Source: Hyphomicrobiales bacterium
GTDB lineage: Bacteria > Pseudomonadota > Alphaproteobacteria > Rhizobiales > Beijerinckiaceae
Length of the DNA stretch: 35,092 bases
Reading direction: 5' to 3'
NCBI GenBank assembly: GCA_900470095.1
Contig: UBZM01000067.1
Coordinates: forward strand, 1-35,092
Shown here piece after piece: positions 15,120-24,239 of the stretch. The notes beneath the pieces are model-generated. The model was not told where the DNA came from. It saw only the letters and a program-made list of their open reading frames with translations, and did no database searches. Within the stretch, counting starts at the first letter, position 1. Each line of letters opens with the position of its first letter. The position numbers and the translations under genes are program-made.

Positions 15120-17795
15120 TCAGTTCCGCCGGAGCAACCGCTCGAGATAGTCGAGTTCTTCGAGCGGCCGGGACGGATCTCCGAGTCGGCGGCGCAGTTC
15201 TTCGAGGATACGCCGCGCCCGCTGCGTCGCACTTTCATCGGCCCCGGGCACGCGCACGCGGCCATCGGCCCAGTCGCGCTGACGCTGCGGTCGTCCGAGC
15301 GGATCGTCACGGCCGCGCTGCTGCGCCGAAGGCCGGCCGGCCGGCTGACCGTCCGGCTCGCCGAAAGCGCCTTCCGTGCCGTCGCCGTCACCGGGCTGCC
15401 CCTGCATTTGCTGGGCGAGGTTCTGCCCGCCACGGCGCAAGGCATCGAGCGCCTTGCCCTGCGATTCGAGCGCGCCCTCGCCCTGCCCCTGGCCGAGCTG
15501 GCCTTCCGCCTCGCGCATGGCGTCCTCTGCCTCGCCGAGTTCGCCGGACTCCGGCGCGCCCATGCCGCGCATCCGCCGCTGCAGGTCCTGCAGGCGCTCG
15601 CGCAGAGCCTGCTGGCGCTGCGACAGCCCCTGACCCTGACCCTGCTGGCCCTCGGCACCCTGCTGTCCGTCCTCGCTCTCGCCGTCTTCGCCTTCTTGCC
15701 CGGGCTGCTGCTGGCCGCGCTGCCCGCGCTGGCCCTGTTGACCCTGCTGCCGTTGTCCCTGGCCAGGGCGTGCCTGCTGCTGGCCAGGCCGACGGCCCTG
15801 CTGGGCCCGGTTCTGACGCTGCTGTTCCTGCTGATAAGTCTCATCGCGCAGGTTCTGCTGGTCGCGGGTCATCCGATCGAGATCGCCGAGCGCCTGGTTC
15901 ATTTCGCGCTGCCTCGGGTCCTGCTGGCCCGGCCGCGCCGTCTGGAGATTGTTGAGGAGGTTATTCAGCTCCTCCATCAGCCGCTGAGCCTCGGCCATGT
16001 CGCCGCGTCGGGAAAGCTCCTCGATCCGGTTCAGCATGTTCTGCAGGTCGCGCGGCGTCACCGAGCGGAAATTCTCCGGCAGTTGCGCCTGGTTCTGGTC
16101 GCCATTCTGCTGCTGGCGCTGCATCTGCTGGGCGAGCTCGCGCATGAACTTGTCGAGTGCCCGCCGCATATCCTCGGTCAGCTTGCGGGTCTCCTCCTCG
16201 GATGCCCCGCGCTCCAGAGCCTGCTGCAGTCGCTCCTGGGCAGCGCGCAGATCGCGCTCCGCATCGGAGAGATCGCCATCCTCGAGCTGGAGCGCCATGC
16301 CCCACATCAGGTCGGCGACATCGCGCAACTGGTCGTCATTGGCCGCGCGCCGCAGCCTTTCGCCGATCATGCGCATGCCGAGATAGACGCCGGCCTCCTT
16401 CATGAAGCGATCAGGCTCGATCAGCAGCGCGTCCATGGCGAGCTGAACGCGCTTGCGCGCATCGACATCCATGACGAGCTTGCGCCGCTGCTCGACCAGG
16501 GCCTTGGCGAGAGGCTTGGTGAAGGTGCGCTGGGGCAAGACGACCTCGATCGTCTCGCTGCGGCCCTCCTGCCCGGCCTCATCGCGCGCAACGAGCACCA
16601 TCTTGACCTTGGCGCCGGCCCAGGGATGAGCAGAGAAATCGACGGTGTTCCTCAGCTCTTCCTCGCCGGACGGGGATGATGGAACGCTGAGCGCCTGCTT
16701 CGGAGGCTCGACCAGCGAACGCCCGCCAGATGGGGGCCCGGCCCGCGAGACGACGACTTCAGCCGAGGCAATGCCATAATCATCCTTGGCGCGGAATGTC
16801 ACGCCCAGCCCGCCTTGTACCCCGCTGACCGGTTTCGGCGGCTCGACGAAGCTGATCTGAGGCGGCTGGTCGGCAACCGCGGTCAGGGTCAGCGTCGCCT
16901 GCGGCGCGCCACTACCGGTGATCCTCAGCGTGCCATTGCCAGTCAACATGTAGCGTTTTTCCAGCACGGCAATTGAGCCCGCCTCGACCGGCTTACCCTC
17001 CTTCGCTTGCGACGGCGGCAGCACATCGAGCCGGCCCGTGGTCACGACATCCATGCCGCTCTTGCCGGCAATGCGAATCACCACGGTCGATTTTTCCGGC
17101 GCGGTGAAGGCGGTGTCGTGCAGCCGGGTGAAATCGATCAGGATCGGCGGCAAGCGCGTATAGGCGGGCGGATCGATCCAGGCGTCGATTCGGGCGGCTG
17201 CAACCGGGGCGGACGGACCGCGCCAGTCGAAGGCAGCCGAGATGCGAGGCCCGGCCTCGTGGCCAGCGACGAAGAAGGCGGTAACGGCGGCCAGCAGCGG
17301 CACAGCGCGAATGGCAAGCCGGTCACGCATGGCCATGCGTGGCCGCGGCGGAGCGACCCGCAGGCCCGCAACCTGCGCACCCTGCCGTTCGACGTGGAGT
17401 TTCCATAGTGCCTGCGAAACCGGATCGCTCGAACCGACGGCGAGACTGTCCTCCAGCGCCGAGGCCGGGCGATGCGCCCCTTGCAGCGACTGGTCGAGCC
17501 GCGCCAGCGCATCGCGCCGCGACGGCAAGGGCGTGCGAACAACGTACCAGATGCCGGCAGCCAGCGCAGACAAGAAGACCACGACGCCCATGGCGCGGCC
17601 CTGCCAGGGCAGGTGCGTCCACAACCCGAGCCAGGACAGCGCCAGGAACGTGAGGATAATCGCTGCGGGCAACCAGAGCCGGGGCCAGAGGCGCTCCCAG
17701 GCAAGCGAGGCGCGGGACACCGCAGCCAACCTGCCGAGGCGCTGGCGGATGCTCCCGATCGGATCAAGCGCCGTGCGGCGCTGCGCCTCTTTCAT
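15120..17795 (-). CDS. TIGR02302/DUF4175 family membrane protein
   Basis: An 891-aa protein of the TIGR02302 (DUF4175) family, found in alphaproteobacteria and of unknown function. Hydrophobic helices occur at about 41-61, 69-87 and 160-177. Then comes a large middle region with strand-like segments such as PPQISFVEPPKPVSG and LTLTAVADQ. The C-terminal third is alpha-helical and very rich in Gln, Arg and Gly (about residues 560-790), including GQQGQRGQRGQQQPGQ. It ends with EELDYLERLLRRN. Such long Gln-rich tails are usual in this family, so I do not treat it as a frameshift. It lies downstream of argH, lptM and lysA, a common order in Hyphomicrobiales. Confidence 0.88.
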   Translation of the reverse strand: MKEAQRRTALDPIGSIRQRLGRLAAVSRASLAWERLWPRLWLPAAIILTFLALSWLGLWTHLPWQGRAMGVVVFLSALAAGIWYVVRTPLPSRRDALARLDQSLQGAHRPASALEDSLAVGSSDPVSQALWKLHVERQGAQVAGLRVAPPRPRMAMRDRLAIRAVPLLAAVTAFFVAGHEAGPRISAAFDWRGPSAPVAAARIDAWIDPPAYTRLPPILIDFTRLHDTAFTAPEKSTVVIRIAGKSGMDVVTTGRLDVLPPSQAKEGKPVEAGSIAVLEKRYMLTGNGTLRITGSGAPQATLTLTAVADQPPQISFVEPPKPVSGVQGGLGVTFRAKDDYGIASAEVVVSRAGPPSGGRSLVEPPKQALSVPSSPSGEEELRNTVDFSAHPWAGAKVKMVLVARDEAGQEGRSETIEVVLPQRTFTKPLAKALVEQRRKLVMDVDARKRVQLAMDALLIEPDRFMKEAGVYLGMRMIGERLRRAANDDQLRDVADLMWGMALQLEDGDLSDAERDLRAAQERLQQALERGASEEETRKLTEDMRRALDKFMRELAQQMQRQQQNGDQNQAQLPENFRSVTPRDLQNMLNRIEELSRRGDMAEAQRLMEELNNLLNNLQTARPGQQDPRQREMNQALGDLDRMTRDQQNLRDETYQQEQQRQNRAQQGRRPGQQQARPGQGQRQQGQQGQRGQRGQQQPGQEGEDGESEDGQQGAEGQQGQGQGLSQRQQALRERLQDLQRRMRGMGAPESGELGEAEDAMREAEGQLGQGQGEGALESQGKALDALRRGGQNLAQQMQGQPGDGDGTEGAFGEPDGQPAGRPSAQQRGRDDPLGRPQRQRDWADGRVRVPGADESATQRARRILEELRRRLGDPSRPLEELDYLERLLRRN

Positions 17796-17925
17796 GCCGT
17801 CGCTCCGAGCCGCCCCCGCTCCGCGTGAACCCCACTAGATAACACCACGCTAACACGTGAATATGGCAAGGCCAGAGCGCAGCCTCGTCACACACAGGCC
17901 GCTCCGCGTTTCGTGAACCGCAGGC

Positions 17926-19218
17926 TTAGGCCAGCCAGGGCGGCGCACGATCCGTGCCGATCAGGTCTTCATAGCTCTGGCGCGGGCGCGTCACGGCAAA
18001 TTCGGCGCCTTTGACCAGCACTTCGGCGACCAGCGGACGCTGATTATAGGTCGAAGACATGCTGGCGCCATAGGCACCCGCTGTCATGAAGGCGATCAGG
18101 TCGTGCTGCTTCAGCTCCGAGAGCAAGCGATCAGTGGTGAAGGTATCGCCCGATTCACAGATCGGTCCGACGACATCATAGGTAAGCTTGCGCGTATCGG
18201 CGGCAGGCTCGGCCACAGGCCAGATCTCGTGATACGCCTCGTACATCGCGGGCCGCAGCAGGTCGTTCATCGCCGCATCGACGACGAGGAACTGCTTGGT
18301 GGGCCGCGAATTGAGGTGCAAAACCTGCGTCAGCAGGATGCCGGCATTGCCGACGATCAGGCGGCCTGGCTCGAACCCGAGCTCGACATCGAGCCCCTTG
18401 GTGACACGTCCGACCATGGCCGCGTAATCCTCGATCAGGCTCGGACCGTGATCGAAATCCTTCGGGATCTCATAGGGAATTCCAAGCCCCCCGCCGAGAT
18501 CGAGCCGGTCGACCCGGTGCCCTTCCGCCCGCAGACTGCCAACCAGGCCGACCATCTTGGCATAGGCCGCCTCGAAAGCCTCGGTCTCGCGGATCTGGCT
18601 GCCGATATGGACCGCCAGCCCCATCATCCGGACGCCCGGCATATTGGCGGCGCGTGCGTAGAGCCGGCTCGCCTCCTCGAAAGAAACGCCGAACTTGTTG
18701 GCGGCCGAGCCGGTGGTGATCTTCGCGTGGCCGCCGGCGCCGATATCAGGATTGACGCGGAAGACAGCCTCCTGGCGCTTGCCGAGCCTTGCCGCCACTT
18801 TCGACAACAGTTCGAGTTCGCTCTCCGACTCGATGTTGATCTGGAAGATGCCGGCCCCAACAGCGAAGGCAAGTTCGCTCTCGCTCTTGCCGACGCCGGA
18901 AAAGACGATCTTCTCGGGAGCGAAACCGGCGGCAAGCGCCTTGCGCACTTCGCCTTCCGAGACGGTATCGGCCCCCGCACCAAGTGCGGCCAGCGTCTTC
19001 AGGACGCCGAGATTGCCGTTCGCCTTGACCGCATAGAAGACGTGCGGCGCCGGAGCCGCGGGATCAATGCCGCGCATCGCACTCTCGAAAAGCCTGTAGT
19101 GCCGCTCGATCGTCGCCGAGGAATAGACATAGACGGGCGTCCCGACCTCGGCAGCAATCCGGCGCAGATCGACATCCTCGGCGAAGAGCGCGCCGTCGCG
19201 ATAGGCAAAGTGATGCAT
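17926..19218 (-). CDS. lysA: Diaminopimelate decarboxylase
   Basis: A 430-aa PLP enzyme that decarboxylates meso-diaminopimelate to L-lysine, the last step of lysine synthesis. Lys65 in FYAVKANGN binds PLP; His204 (AVHIGSQ), the glycine loop GGGLGIPYE (242-250), EPGR (283-286) and Cys354 in CESGDTF are all present, along with Tyr383 in GAYGASMSSTYN. All catalytic and substrate-contact motifs I can check are intact. The start ATG 19218 (MHHFAYRDG) is eight bases after the lptM stop; the open frame upstream is arginine-rich and not part of the protein. It appears co-transcribed with lptM, as in many proteobacteria. Confidence 0.96.
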   Translation of the reverse strand: MHHFAYRDGALFAEDVDLRRIAAEVGTPVYVYSSATIERHYRLFESAMRGIDPAAPAPHVFYAVKANGNLGVLKTLAALGAGADTVSEGEVRKALAAGFAPEKIVFSGVGKSESELAFAVGAGIFQINIESESELELLSKVAARLGKRQEAVFRVNPDIGAGGHAKITTGSAANKFGVSFEEASRLYARAANMPGVRMMGLAVHIGSQIRETEAFEAAYAKMVGLVGSLRAEGHRVDRLDLGGGLGIPYEIPKDFDHGPSLIEDYAAMVGRVTKGLDVELGFEPGRLIVGNAGILLTQVLHLNSRPTKQFLVVDAAMNDLLRPAMYEAYHEIWPVAEPAADTRKLTYDVVGPICESGDTFTTDRLLSELKQHDLIAFMTAGAYGASMSSTYNQRPLVAEVLVKGAEFAVTRPRQSYEDLIGTDRAPPWLA

Positions 19219-19225
19219 CGGAATC

Positions 19226-19486
19226 TCAGAGCAGAGGGTCGAGCACGAAGCTCTTGTTGGGAATCGGGATCGTGCGACTTGATTTCGGTGGCTTGGCGAT
19301 CGGTGAGGTCGTGGTCTCCGGCACACGGTTCTCGACCGCGCCGATGTCCTCGTCAGGCAGGTCGATGGCATTGGTTGCGTTCGGCGGCGCTTCGAGCGGT
19401 CCCTTGCGGCCGCAGGCAGTCAAAGCGAGACCTAGCAGGCCGGCGACCACGATGGCGCGGCCGAGTTTCAGGCGGGGATGCGGCAC
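19226..19486 (-). CDS. lptM: LptM/YifL-type small lipoprotein
   Basis: An 86-aa lipoprotein with the hallmark lipobox and core LTACGRKGPLEAPP; lipidated Cys is residue 25. In E. coli, LptM (YifL) binds the LPS translocon LptDE and helps its oxidative maturation; this is family knowledge. The gene sits directly before lysA, the same place as in E. coli and many alphaproteobacteria. The start is a GTG, with a GAGG ribosome site about ten bases before it. The tail after the core is low-complexity and ends FVLDPLL. Confidence 0.85.
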   Translation of the reverse strand: MPHPRLKLGRAIVVAGLLGLALTACGRKGPLEAPPNATNAIDLPDEDIGAVENRVPETTTSPIAKPPKSSRTIPIPNKSFVLDPLL

Positions 19487-19650
19487 GAACGGGAATCCTC
19501 GGGCAATATGTGGCGGGGACTGTAGCGAAAGGCGCGCGTGCTTGCGAGCCTTTGCAGCGACGGAGCGTCATTCCCAGGGCAGAATGCAGGGCCGCCCCGG
19601 AAATCGCCTGCGGTCATGCCCAGGTCGAGCCGGGCATCTCCCACGAATTG

Positions 19651-21042
19651 TCACTGCTGCTCCTTGGCGAGCTGCTTCAGCCAGCGCTTGGCCTGACGAC
19701 GGACATTGGCCGGCGCCGTGCCGCCATAGCTGACACGGCTCTTCACCGACTGCTCGACGCCGAGCACGGCGAAGACAGCCTCGGTGATCTGCGGCTCGAC
19801 GTCCTGCATCTCGGCCAGCGTCAGCTTCTCCAGCCCGATGCCTCTGGCAGAAGCGACGCCGACCAGCTTGCCAGTGACGTGATGCGCATCCCGGAACGGC
19901 ATCTTCAGAACCCGGACCAGCCAGTCGGCAAGGTCGGTCGCGGTGGCGTAGCCGAGGCCCGCCGCCTTCTTCATCACCTTCAGGTTGGGCTCCATGTCGC
20001 GGACCATCCCCGACGTGGCGGCAAGGCACAGCGAGAGCGACTGCAGCGCATCGAAAGTGCCTTCCTTGTCCTCCTGCATATCCTTGGAATAGGTGAGCGG
20101 CAGCCCCTTCATCATCGTCAGCAGCGCCTGAAGATGCCCGAAGACGCGTCCCGCCTTGCCGCGCACCAGCTCGGCAGCGTCGGGATTGCGCTTCTGCGGC
20201 ATGATCGAGGAGCCGGTCGAGAATTTGTCCGAGAGCTTGACGAAGCCGAACTGGGGCGTCGCCCACAGCACGATCTCCTCGGCGAAACGCGAGAGATGCA
20301 TGGCGCAGATCGAGGCCGCCGCGAGTGTCTCCAGCACGAAATCGCGATCCGAGACCGAATCCAGTGAATTGGCGGTCGGCCTGGCGAAGCCGAGCGCCTT
20401 GGCCGTGTGAAAGCGATCGATCGGGAAGGATGTGCCGGCAAGCGCCGCAGCGCCGAGCGGGCATTCGTTGAGGCGCTCGCGCGCATCATGGACACGACCG
20501 CGGTCGCGCGCCAGCATCTCGACATAGGCGAGCATGTGATGCCCGAATGTCACCGGCTGCGCCGACTGCAGATGCGTGAAGCCCGGCATCACCGCGCCGG
20601 CATGGGCCTCGGCCTTCTCGGCAAGGGCCAGTTGCAGGTCGGCGATCTGCCGATCGAGCGTTTCAAGCGTATCGCGCACCCACAGACGCATATCGGTCGC
20701 GACCTGATCGTTGCGCGAGCGAGCCGTGTGCAGACGGCCCGCCGCAGCGCCGATCCGCTCCTTGAGATTGCTCTCGACATTCATGTGAATGTCTTCGAGC
20801 GCGCGGGAGAACGTGAAAGTCCCGGATTCGATCTCGGCCTCGATCGCTTTGAGCCCTGCGCTGATCACGTTCACATCATCGCGGGTCAGGATGCCGGTCT
20901 CGCCCAGCATCGCCGCATGCGCCAACGAGCCCCGGATATCCTGGCGCCACAGGCGCTGGTCGAAGTCGATGGAGGCATTGATCTCCTCCATGATGGCGTC
21001 CGGCCCCGTGGCGAAACGCCCTCCCCACATGCGATTGCTCAC
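19651..21042 (-). CDS. argH: Argininosuccinate lyase
   Basis: A 463-aa cytoplasmic lyase that splits argininosuccinate to arginine and fumarate. It begins SNRMWGGRFATGPDAIMEEI, and the signature GSSIMPQKRNPD (277-288) with the catalytic serine is intact; His157 in FTHLQSAQP is the other catalytic residue. I select GTG 21042, since AGGAAAG precedes it at a suitable distance and homologues begin a few residues before MWGGRF; ATG 21030 is the alternative. The long upstream open frame is read-through over the divergent tlpA gene. tlpA starts only 29 bp away on the other strand, a pairing known from Bradyrhizobium. Confidence 0.96.
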   Translation of the reverse strand: MSNRMWGGRFATGPDAIMEEINASIDFDQRLWRQDIRGSLAHAAMLGETGILTRDDVNVISAGLKAIEAEIESGTFTFSRALEDIHMNVESNLKERIGAAAGRLHTARSRNDQVATDMRLWVRDTLETLDRQIADLQLALAEKAEAHAGAVMPGFTHLQSAQPVTFGHHMLAYVEMLARDRGRVHDARERLNECPLGAAALAGTSFPIDRFHTAKALGFARPTANSLDSVSDRDFVLETLAAASICAMHLSRFAEEIVLWATPQFGFVKLSDKFSTGSSIMPQKRNPDAAELVRGKAGRVFGHLQALLTMMKGLPLTYSKDMQEDKEGTFDALQSLSLCLAATSGMVRDMEPNLKVMKKAAGLGYATATDLADWLVRVLKMPFRDAHHVTGKLVGVASARGIGLEKLTLAEMQDVEPQITEAVFAVLGVEQSVKSRVSYGGTAPANVRRQAKRWLKQLAKEQQ

Positions 21043-21071
21043 GACGCTCTTTCCTGCTTTTTGGACGCGCA
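21043..21071. promoter_or_regulatory. 29-bp divergent spacer between argH and tlpA
   Basis: Only 29 bases separate the two divergent start codons, so promoters of each gene must lie within the other's coding sequence or the transcripts overlap at their 5' ends. No clear promoter hexamers are visible. Confidence 0.4.
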
Positions 21072-21701
21072 ATGACGTCTCGTTCGAAAACACTTGCCGC
21101 CTTCGGCGCTCTCGCCTTGATTGCGTTCGGCGGCGTCGCGGCCTTCTACTCTGTCCAGGGCCGAGCCGGCAATTCGGGATCATGTTCGGCGGCGGCAGCG
21201 ACGGCTGAAAAATTGCGCCCGTTGGCACGCGGCGAACTTGCAGCCGTGGAGGTTGCAAAGGCATCGCAGCCCCTGCCGAATCTTGCCTTCAACGGCCCCG
21301 ACGGTCAGCCGACCACCTTGTCAGCCTTCAAGGGGCGGACCGTCCTGGTCAATCTCTGGGCGACATGGTGCCTGCCCTGCCTGCATGAGATGCCGTCGCT
21401 GGACGCGCTGCAGGGCAAGCTCGGCGGCCAGGACTTCGCGGTGGTCGCGATCAATATCGACACCCGGAACCTCGAGAAGCCGAAAACCTGGCTTGCCGAG
21501 CGCAAGATCGACCAGCTCGGCTATTACGCCGATCCGGAGGCCAAGGTCTTCCAGGATCTGCGCTCGGCCAAGAAGATCGAGGGCATGCCGGTCAGCTTCC
21601 TGGTCGACCCGTCGGGCTGTGAACTCGCGATGCTCCAGGGCCCTGCCGACTGGGCGAGCCAGGACGCGCTCTCCTTCATCCGCACCGCGCTCGGACGCTG
21701 A
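21072..21701 (+). CDS. tlpA: TlpA-type membrane-anchored thiol:disulfide reductase
   Basis: A 209-aa periplasmic thioredoxin-like protein held by an N-terminal helix (about 7-27). The active site WATWCLPC gives Cys100 and Cys103, and the cis-Pro loop GMPVSF is present near residue 171-176. A second pair, Cys38 and Cys183, matches the structural disulfide described in Bradyrhizobium TlpA. That protein reduces partners needed for cytochrome oxidase copper-centre assembly, so the same role is likely here. It is divergent from argH, as in Bradyrhizobium. The ATG 21072 is the first in frame. Confidence 0.93.
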   Translation: MTSRSKTLAAFGALALIAFGGVAAFYSVQGRAGNSGSCSAAAATAEKLRPLARGELAAVEVAKASQPLPNLAFNGPDGQPTTLSAFKGRTVLVNLWATWCLPCLHEMPSLDALQGKLGGQDFAVVAINIDTRNLEKPKTWLAERKIDQLGYYADPEAKVFQDLRSAKKIEGMPVSFLVDPSGCELAMLQGPADWASQDALSFIRTALGR

Positions 21702-21749
21702 GCCGCCGCGGTTTGCCTGATCGCGCGCTCTGCTCCATATCGTTGCGGC

Positions 21750-23480
21750 ATGAGCTACACGATCGGCCTCGCGACCACCTTCCACGATCCTGCGATCGCG
21801 ATCGTTGGCCCCGATGGCGAGGTGCTTTTCGCCGAGGCGACCGAGCGCTACCTGCAATATAAGCGCGCACCGAACTGCGAGCCCGATTCCGCGCCGCGGA
21901 TGGAAGGCCTGCTCAAGCGCTACATCCCGGCAGGCGCCCCGGTACAAATCGCGACGAGCTGGAGCGGGGAGTTTACCGGCTTCCTCGAGCAGATGAGCCG
22001 GACCGGCGCCTTCACGATCGATGAACTGCTCAAGCTCTCCCCCGAGCTCAACCGCTCGCTGGTGCCGGAACGCTCCGAGCGGGCCTTGATCGCCTCGCTG
22101 CATCTCGGCCAGCAGCGCGCCGGCCTCGGCACGCTGCTCGGGCTCGACCGCGCCTTCGGCAAGGCGAACGTCACCGGGATCAAGCGCTATGGCCACCATC
22201 TCGGTCATGCGGCCTATGCCTGCTGGTCGTCGCCCTTCCGCGATGCCACCTGCCTCGTCGTCGACGGCATGGGCGAGACAGGGGCCTCGGCCATCCTCGC
22301 GTTGCGCGATGGCGAGATCAGCGAGGTGAAGCGTCACCGCGGCCGCGAGTCGATCGGCTTCTATTTCGGCCTCGTCACCGACCTGGCCGGCTTCGACCAG
22401 GCGAAGGGCGAGGAATGGAAGATCATGGGGCTCGCGCCCTATGGCAAGCAGGATGCCGAGCTGCTGGCGCTGCTGCGCCGCCTTTACCGGATCGACGAGA
22501 ACAAGCTTTCCTTCGCGGACGCCGCGACCATACGCGCGGTCTCCGCCGAGATCCTGGCGCAGCGGCCCACTGAGGCGCTCGACCAGGGCTGGGCCGACCT
22601 TGCCCGTTGCGGCCAGGATGTCTTCGCCGAAATGATGGCGGCTCTGCTGGCGGAAGCCGCCGCATTGGTGCCCTGCGAGAATCTGGTGCTGTCAGGCGGC
22701 TGCGCGCTCAACTCCTCGTTCAACGGCAAGATCGTCGGCCACCACGGCTTCGGCCGGGTGTTCGTACCCTCCGCTCCCGCCGATGATGGCAATGCCATTG
22801 GTGCGGCCTGGCTGGCCCATGCCGAGGTGCATCCGGACTGGCGCGCGCCAAAGGGGCCGATGACGCCCTATCTCGGCTCGGGCGTCTCGACCGAGCCGCT
22901 GGAGCGCATGGCGGCCTGGGAGCCTCGCCTGAAGCGTCTCGCACCGAAAGAGGTCGCCCCGGTGACGGCCCGACTGCTTGCCGAGGGCAAGCTTGTCGGC
23001 TGGGTCCAGGGCAAGGCCGAGTTCGGCCCGCGCGCGCTCGGGAACCGTTCGATCCTCGCCGATCCGCGCCCCGCCAACGCCAAGGATCTGCTCAACGCCA
23101 AGGTCAAGTACCGCGAGGCCTTCCGCCCCTTCGCGCCGTCGATTCTCGCCGAACACGGCGAAGACTGGTTCGAGAACTACCAGGACTCGCCCTATATGGA
23201 GCGCACGCTGGTCTGGAAGCGGCCCGTGCGCGGACGCGTTCCCGCTGTGGTCCATGAGGATGCGACAGGCCGGCTCCAGAGCGTCACGGCCGAGCGCAAC
23301 GAGCGCTATCACGCGCTGATCTCAGCCTTCCACGCCATCACCGGCGTGCCGGTGATCCTCAACACCTCGTTCAACATCATGGGCAAGCCCATCCTGCACA
23401 CGGCAGAGGATGCGATCCTGATGTTCTATACCAGCGGCCTCGATGCGCTGGTCGTCGAGGACTGGCTTTTGGTGAAGTGA
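21750..23480 (+). CDS. NodU/TobZ-family O-carbamoyltransferase
   Basis: A 576-aa carbamoyltransferase that should transfer a carbamoyl group from carbamoyl phosphate via a carbamoyl-adenylate. The N-terminal Kae1-like domain shows His12 (TFHDPAIA), HHLGHA (His149, His150, His153), Asp172 (VVDGMGE) and SGGCALN (315-321). The C-terminal YrdC-like domain carries EFGPRALGNRSILADPR (424-440), KVKYREAFRPFAPSI and GVPVILNTSFNIMGKPI. Length and motifs look complete. Relatives act in Nod-factor or antibiotic synthesis, but no nod or secondary-metabolite genes surround it. It is preceded by tlpA (48 bp) and followed by a DUF1272 gene. Its acceptor substrate is unknown. Confidence 0.9.
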   Translation: MSYTIGLATTFHDPAIAIVGPDGEVLFAEATERYLQYKRAPNCEPDSAPRMEGLLKRYIPAGAPVQIATSWSGEFTGFLEQMSRTGAFTIDELLKLSPELNRSLVPERSERALIASLHLGQQRAGLGTLLGLDRAFGKANVTGIKRYGHHLGHAAYACWSSPFRDATCLVVDGMGETGASAILALRDGEISEVKRHRGRESIGFYFGLVTDLAGFDQAKGEEWKIMGLAPYGKQDAELLALLRRLYRIDENKLSFADAATIRAVSAEILAQRPTEALDQGWADLARCGQDVFAEMMAALLAEAAALVPCENLVLSGGCALNSSFNGKIVGHHGFGRVFVPSAPADDGNAIGAAWLAHAEVHPDWRAPKGPMTPYLGSGVSTEPLERMAAWEPRLKRLAPKEVAPVTARLLAEGKLVGWVQGKAEFGPRALGNRSILADPRPANAKDLLNAKVKYREAFRPFAPSILAEHGEDWFENYQDSPYMERTLVWKRPVRGRVPAVVHEDATGRLQSVTAERNERYHALISAFHAITGVPVILNTSFNIMGKPILHTAEDAILMFYTSGLDALVVEDWLLVK

Positions 23481-23570
23481 TCGCCTGAGCTGATCGATCT
23501 CATCAGCAAGTCGCGCTGGCGACGCAGCACCGCCGGCCACATGATCTCTCCGCCGCGTCTGGAGAATGCC

Positions 23571-23819
23571 ATGCTGCAACTTCGCCCGAACTGTGAATGC
23601 TGCGACCGCGACCTGCCGCCGCAGGCGCGCGACGCGATGATCTGCACCTTCGAATGCACCTTCTGCGCCGACTGCACGGAGACGCGCTTCAAAGGCGCCT
23701 GCCCGAATTGCGGCGGCGAACTAGTGCGCAGGCCGATCAGGCCCGCCGACAAGCTGAAGAAATACCCGCCCTCGCAGGAACGGATCCGCAAGCCCCACCC
23801 GGAATGCGCCGCGGCCTGA
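23571..23819 (+). CDS. DUF1272 zinc-finger-like small protein
   Basis: An 82-aa protein of the DUF1272 family. It is cysteine-rich: CECC at residues 8-11, then Cys25, Cys29, Cys32, Cys35, and CPNC at 44-47, suggesting one or two structural zinc sites. The motif MICTFECTFCADC is typical. I start at ATG 23571, six bases after GGAGA; the ATG at 23541 would add ten residues not expected in the family. It is 90 bp downstream of the carbamoyltransferase. No function is known for the family. Confidence 0.85.
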   Translation: MLQLRPNCECCDRDLPPQARDAMICTFECTFCADCTETRFKGACPNCGGELVRRPIRPADKLKKYPPSQERIRKPHPECAAA

Positions 23820-23857
23820 AGGCTACGACGCCACTCCGCGGATGCGTCGGACGAGCC

Positions 23858-24193
23858 TCAGCTCGCCTGCTTGACGGTGATGCCCTTTTCTTCGAAGAGC
23901 GCCTGCAGCTCGCCGGCCTGGAACATCTCGCGGGTGATATCGCAACCGCCGATGAACTCGCCCTTGACGTAAAGCTGCGGGATGGTCGGCCAGTTGGAAT
24001 AGGCCTTGATGCCCTCGCGGATCTCCTGGTCTTCCAGCACGTTCACGCCCTTGTAGGGCACGCCGAGATAACCGAGGATCTGGGCGACCTGCCCGGAGAA
24101 GCCGCACATCGGGAACTGGGGCGTGCCCTTCATGAAGAGCACGACGTCGCTGGATTTCACTTCGGCGTCGATACGGGCGTTGACGTCGCTCAT
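23858..24193 (-). CDS. grxD: Monothiol glutaredoxin, Grx4/GrxD type
   Basis: A 111-aa CGFS-type glutaredoxin that binds and carries [2Fe-2S] clusters, usually with BolA. The active motif PMCGFSGQV has Cys30, and the glutathione-binding segments WPTIPQLYVKGEFIGGCD are present. ATG 24193 has an AGGAG ribosome site. It lies directly after the bolA-family gene (46 bp), fitting the known physical partnership between these proteins. Confidence 0.95.
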   Translation of the reverse strand: MSDVNARIDAEVKSSDVVLFMKGTPQFPMCGFSGQVAQILGYLGVPYKGVNVLEDQEIREGIKAYSNWPTIPQLYVKGEFIGGCDITREMFQAGELQALFEEKGITVKQAS

Positions 24194-24239
24194 CGGTCTT
24201 TTCTCCTGAGGCGGGGTCAAGGCCCGCTGGTCATCTCTG

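Noticed and set aside
15420..16120. Repetitive Gln-rich stretch as a frameshift or tandem-repeat insertion
   Set aside because: The reading frame is continuous and long Gln-rich tails are usual in TIGR02302 proteins.
18103..20367. 754-codon open frame antisense to lysA, lptM and argH
   Set aside because: It runs opposite three well-recognised genes and has no recognisable domain; it is a GC-content artefact.
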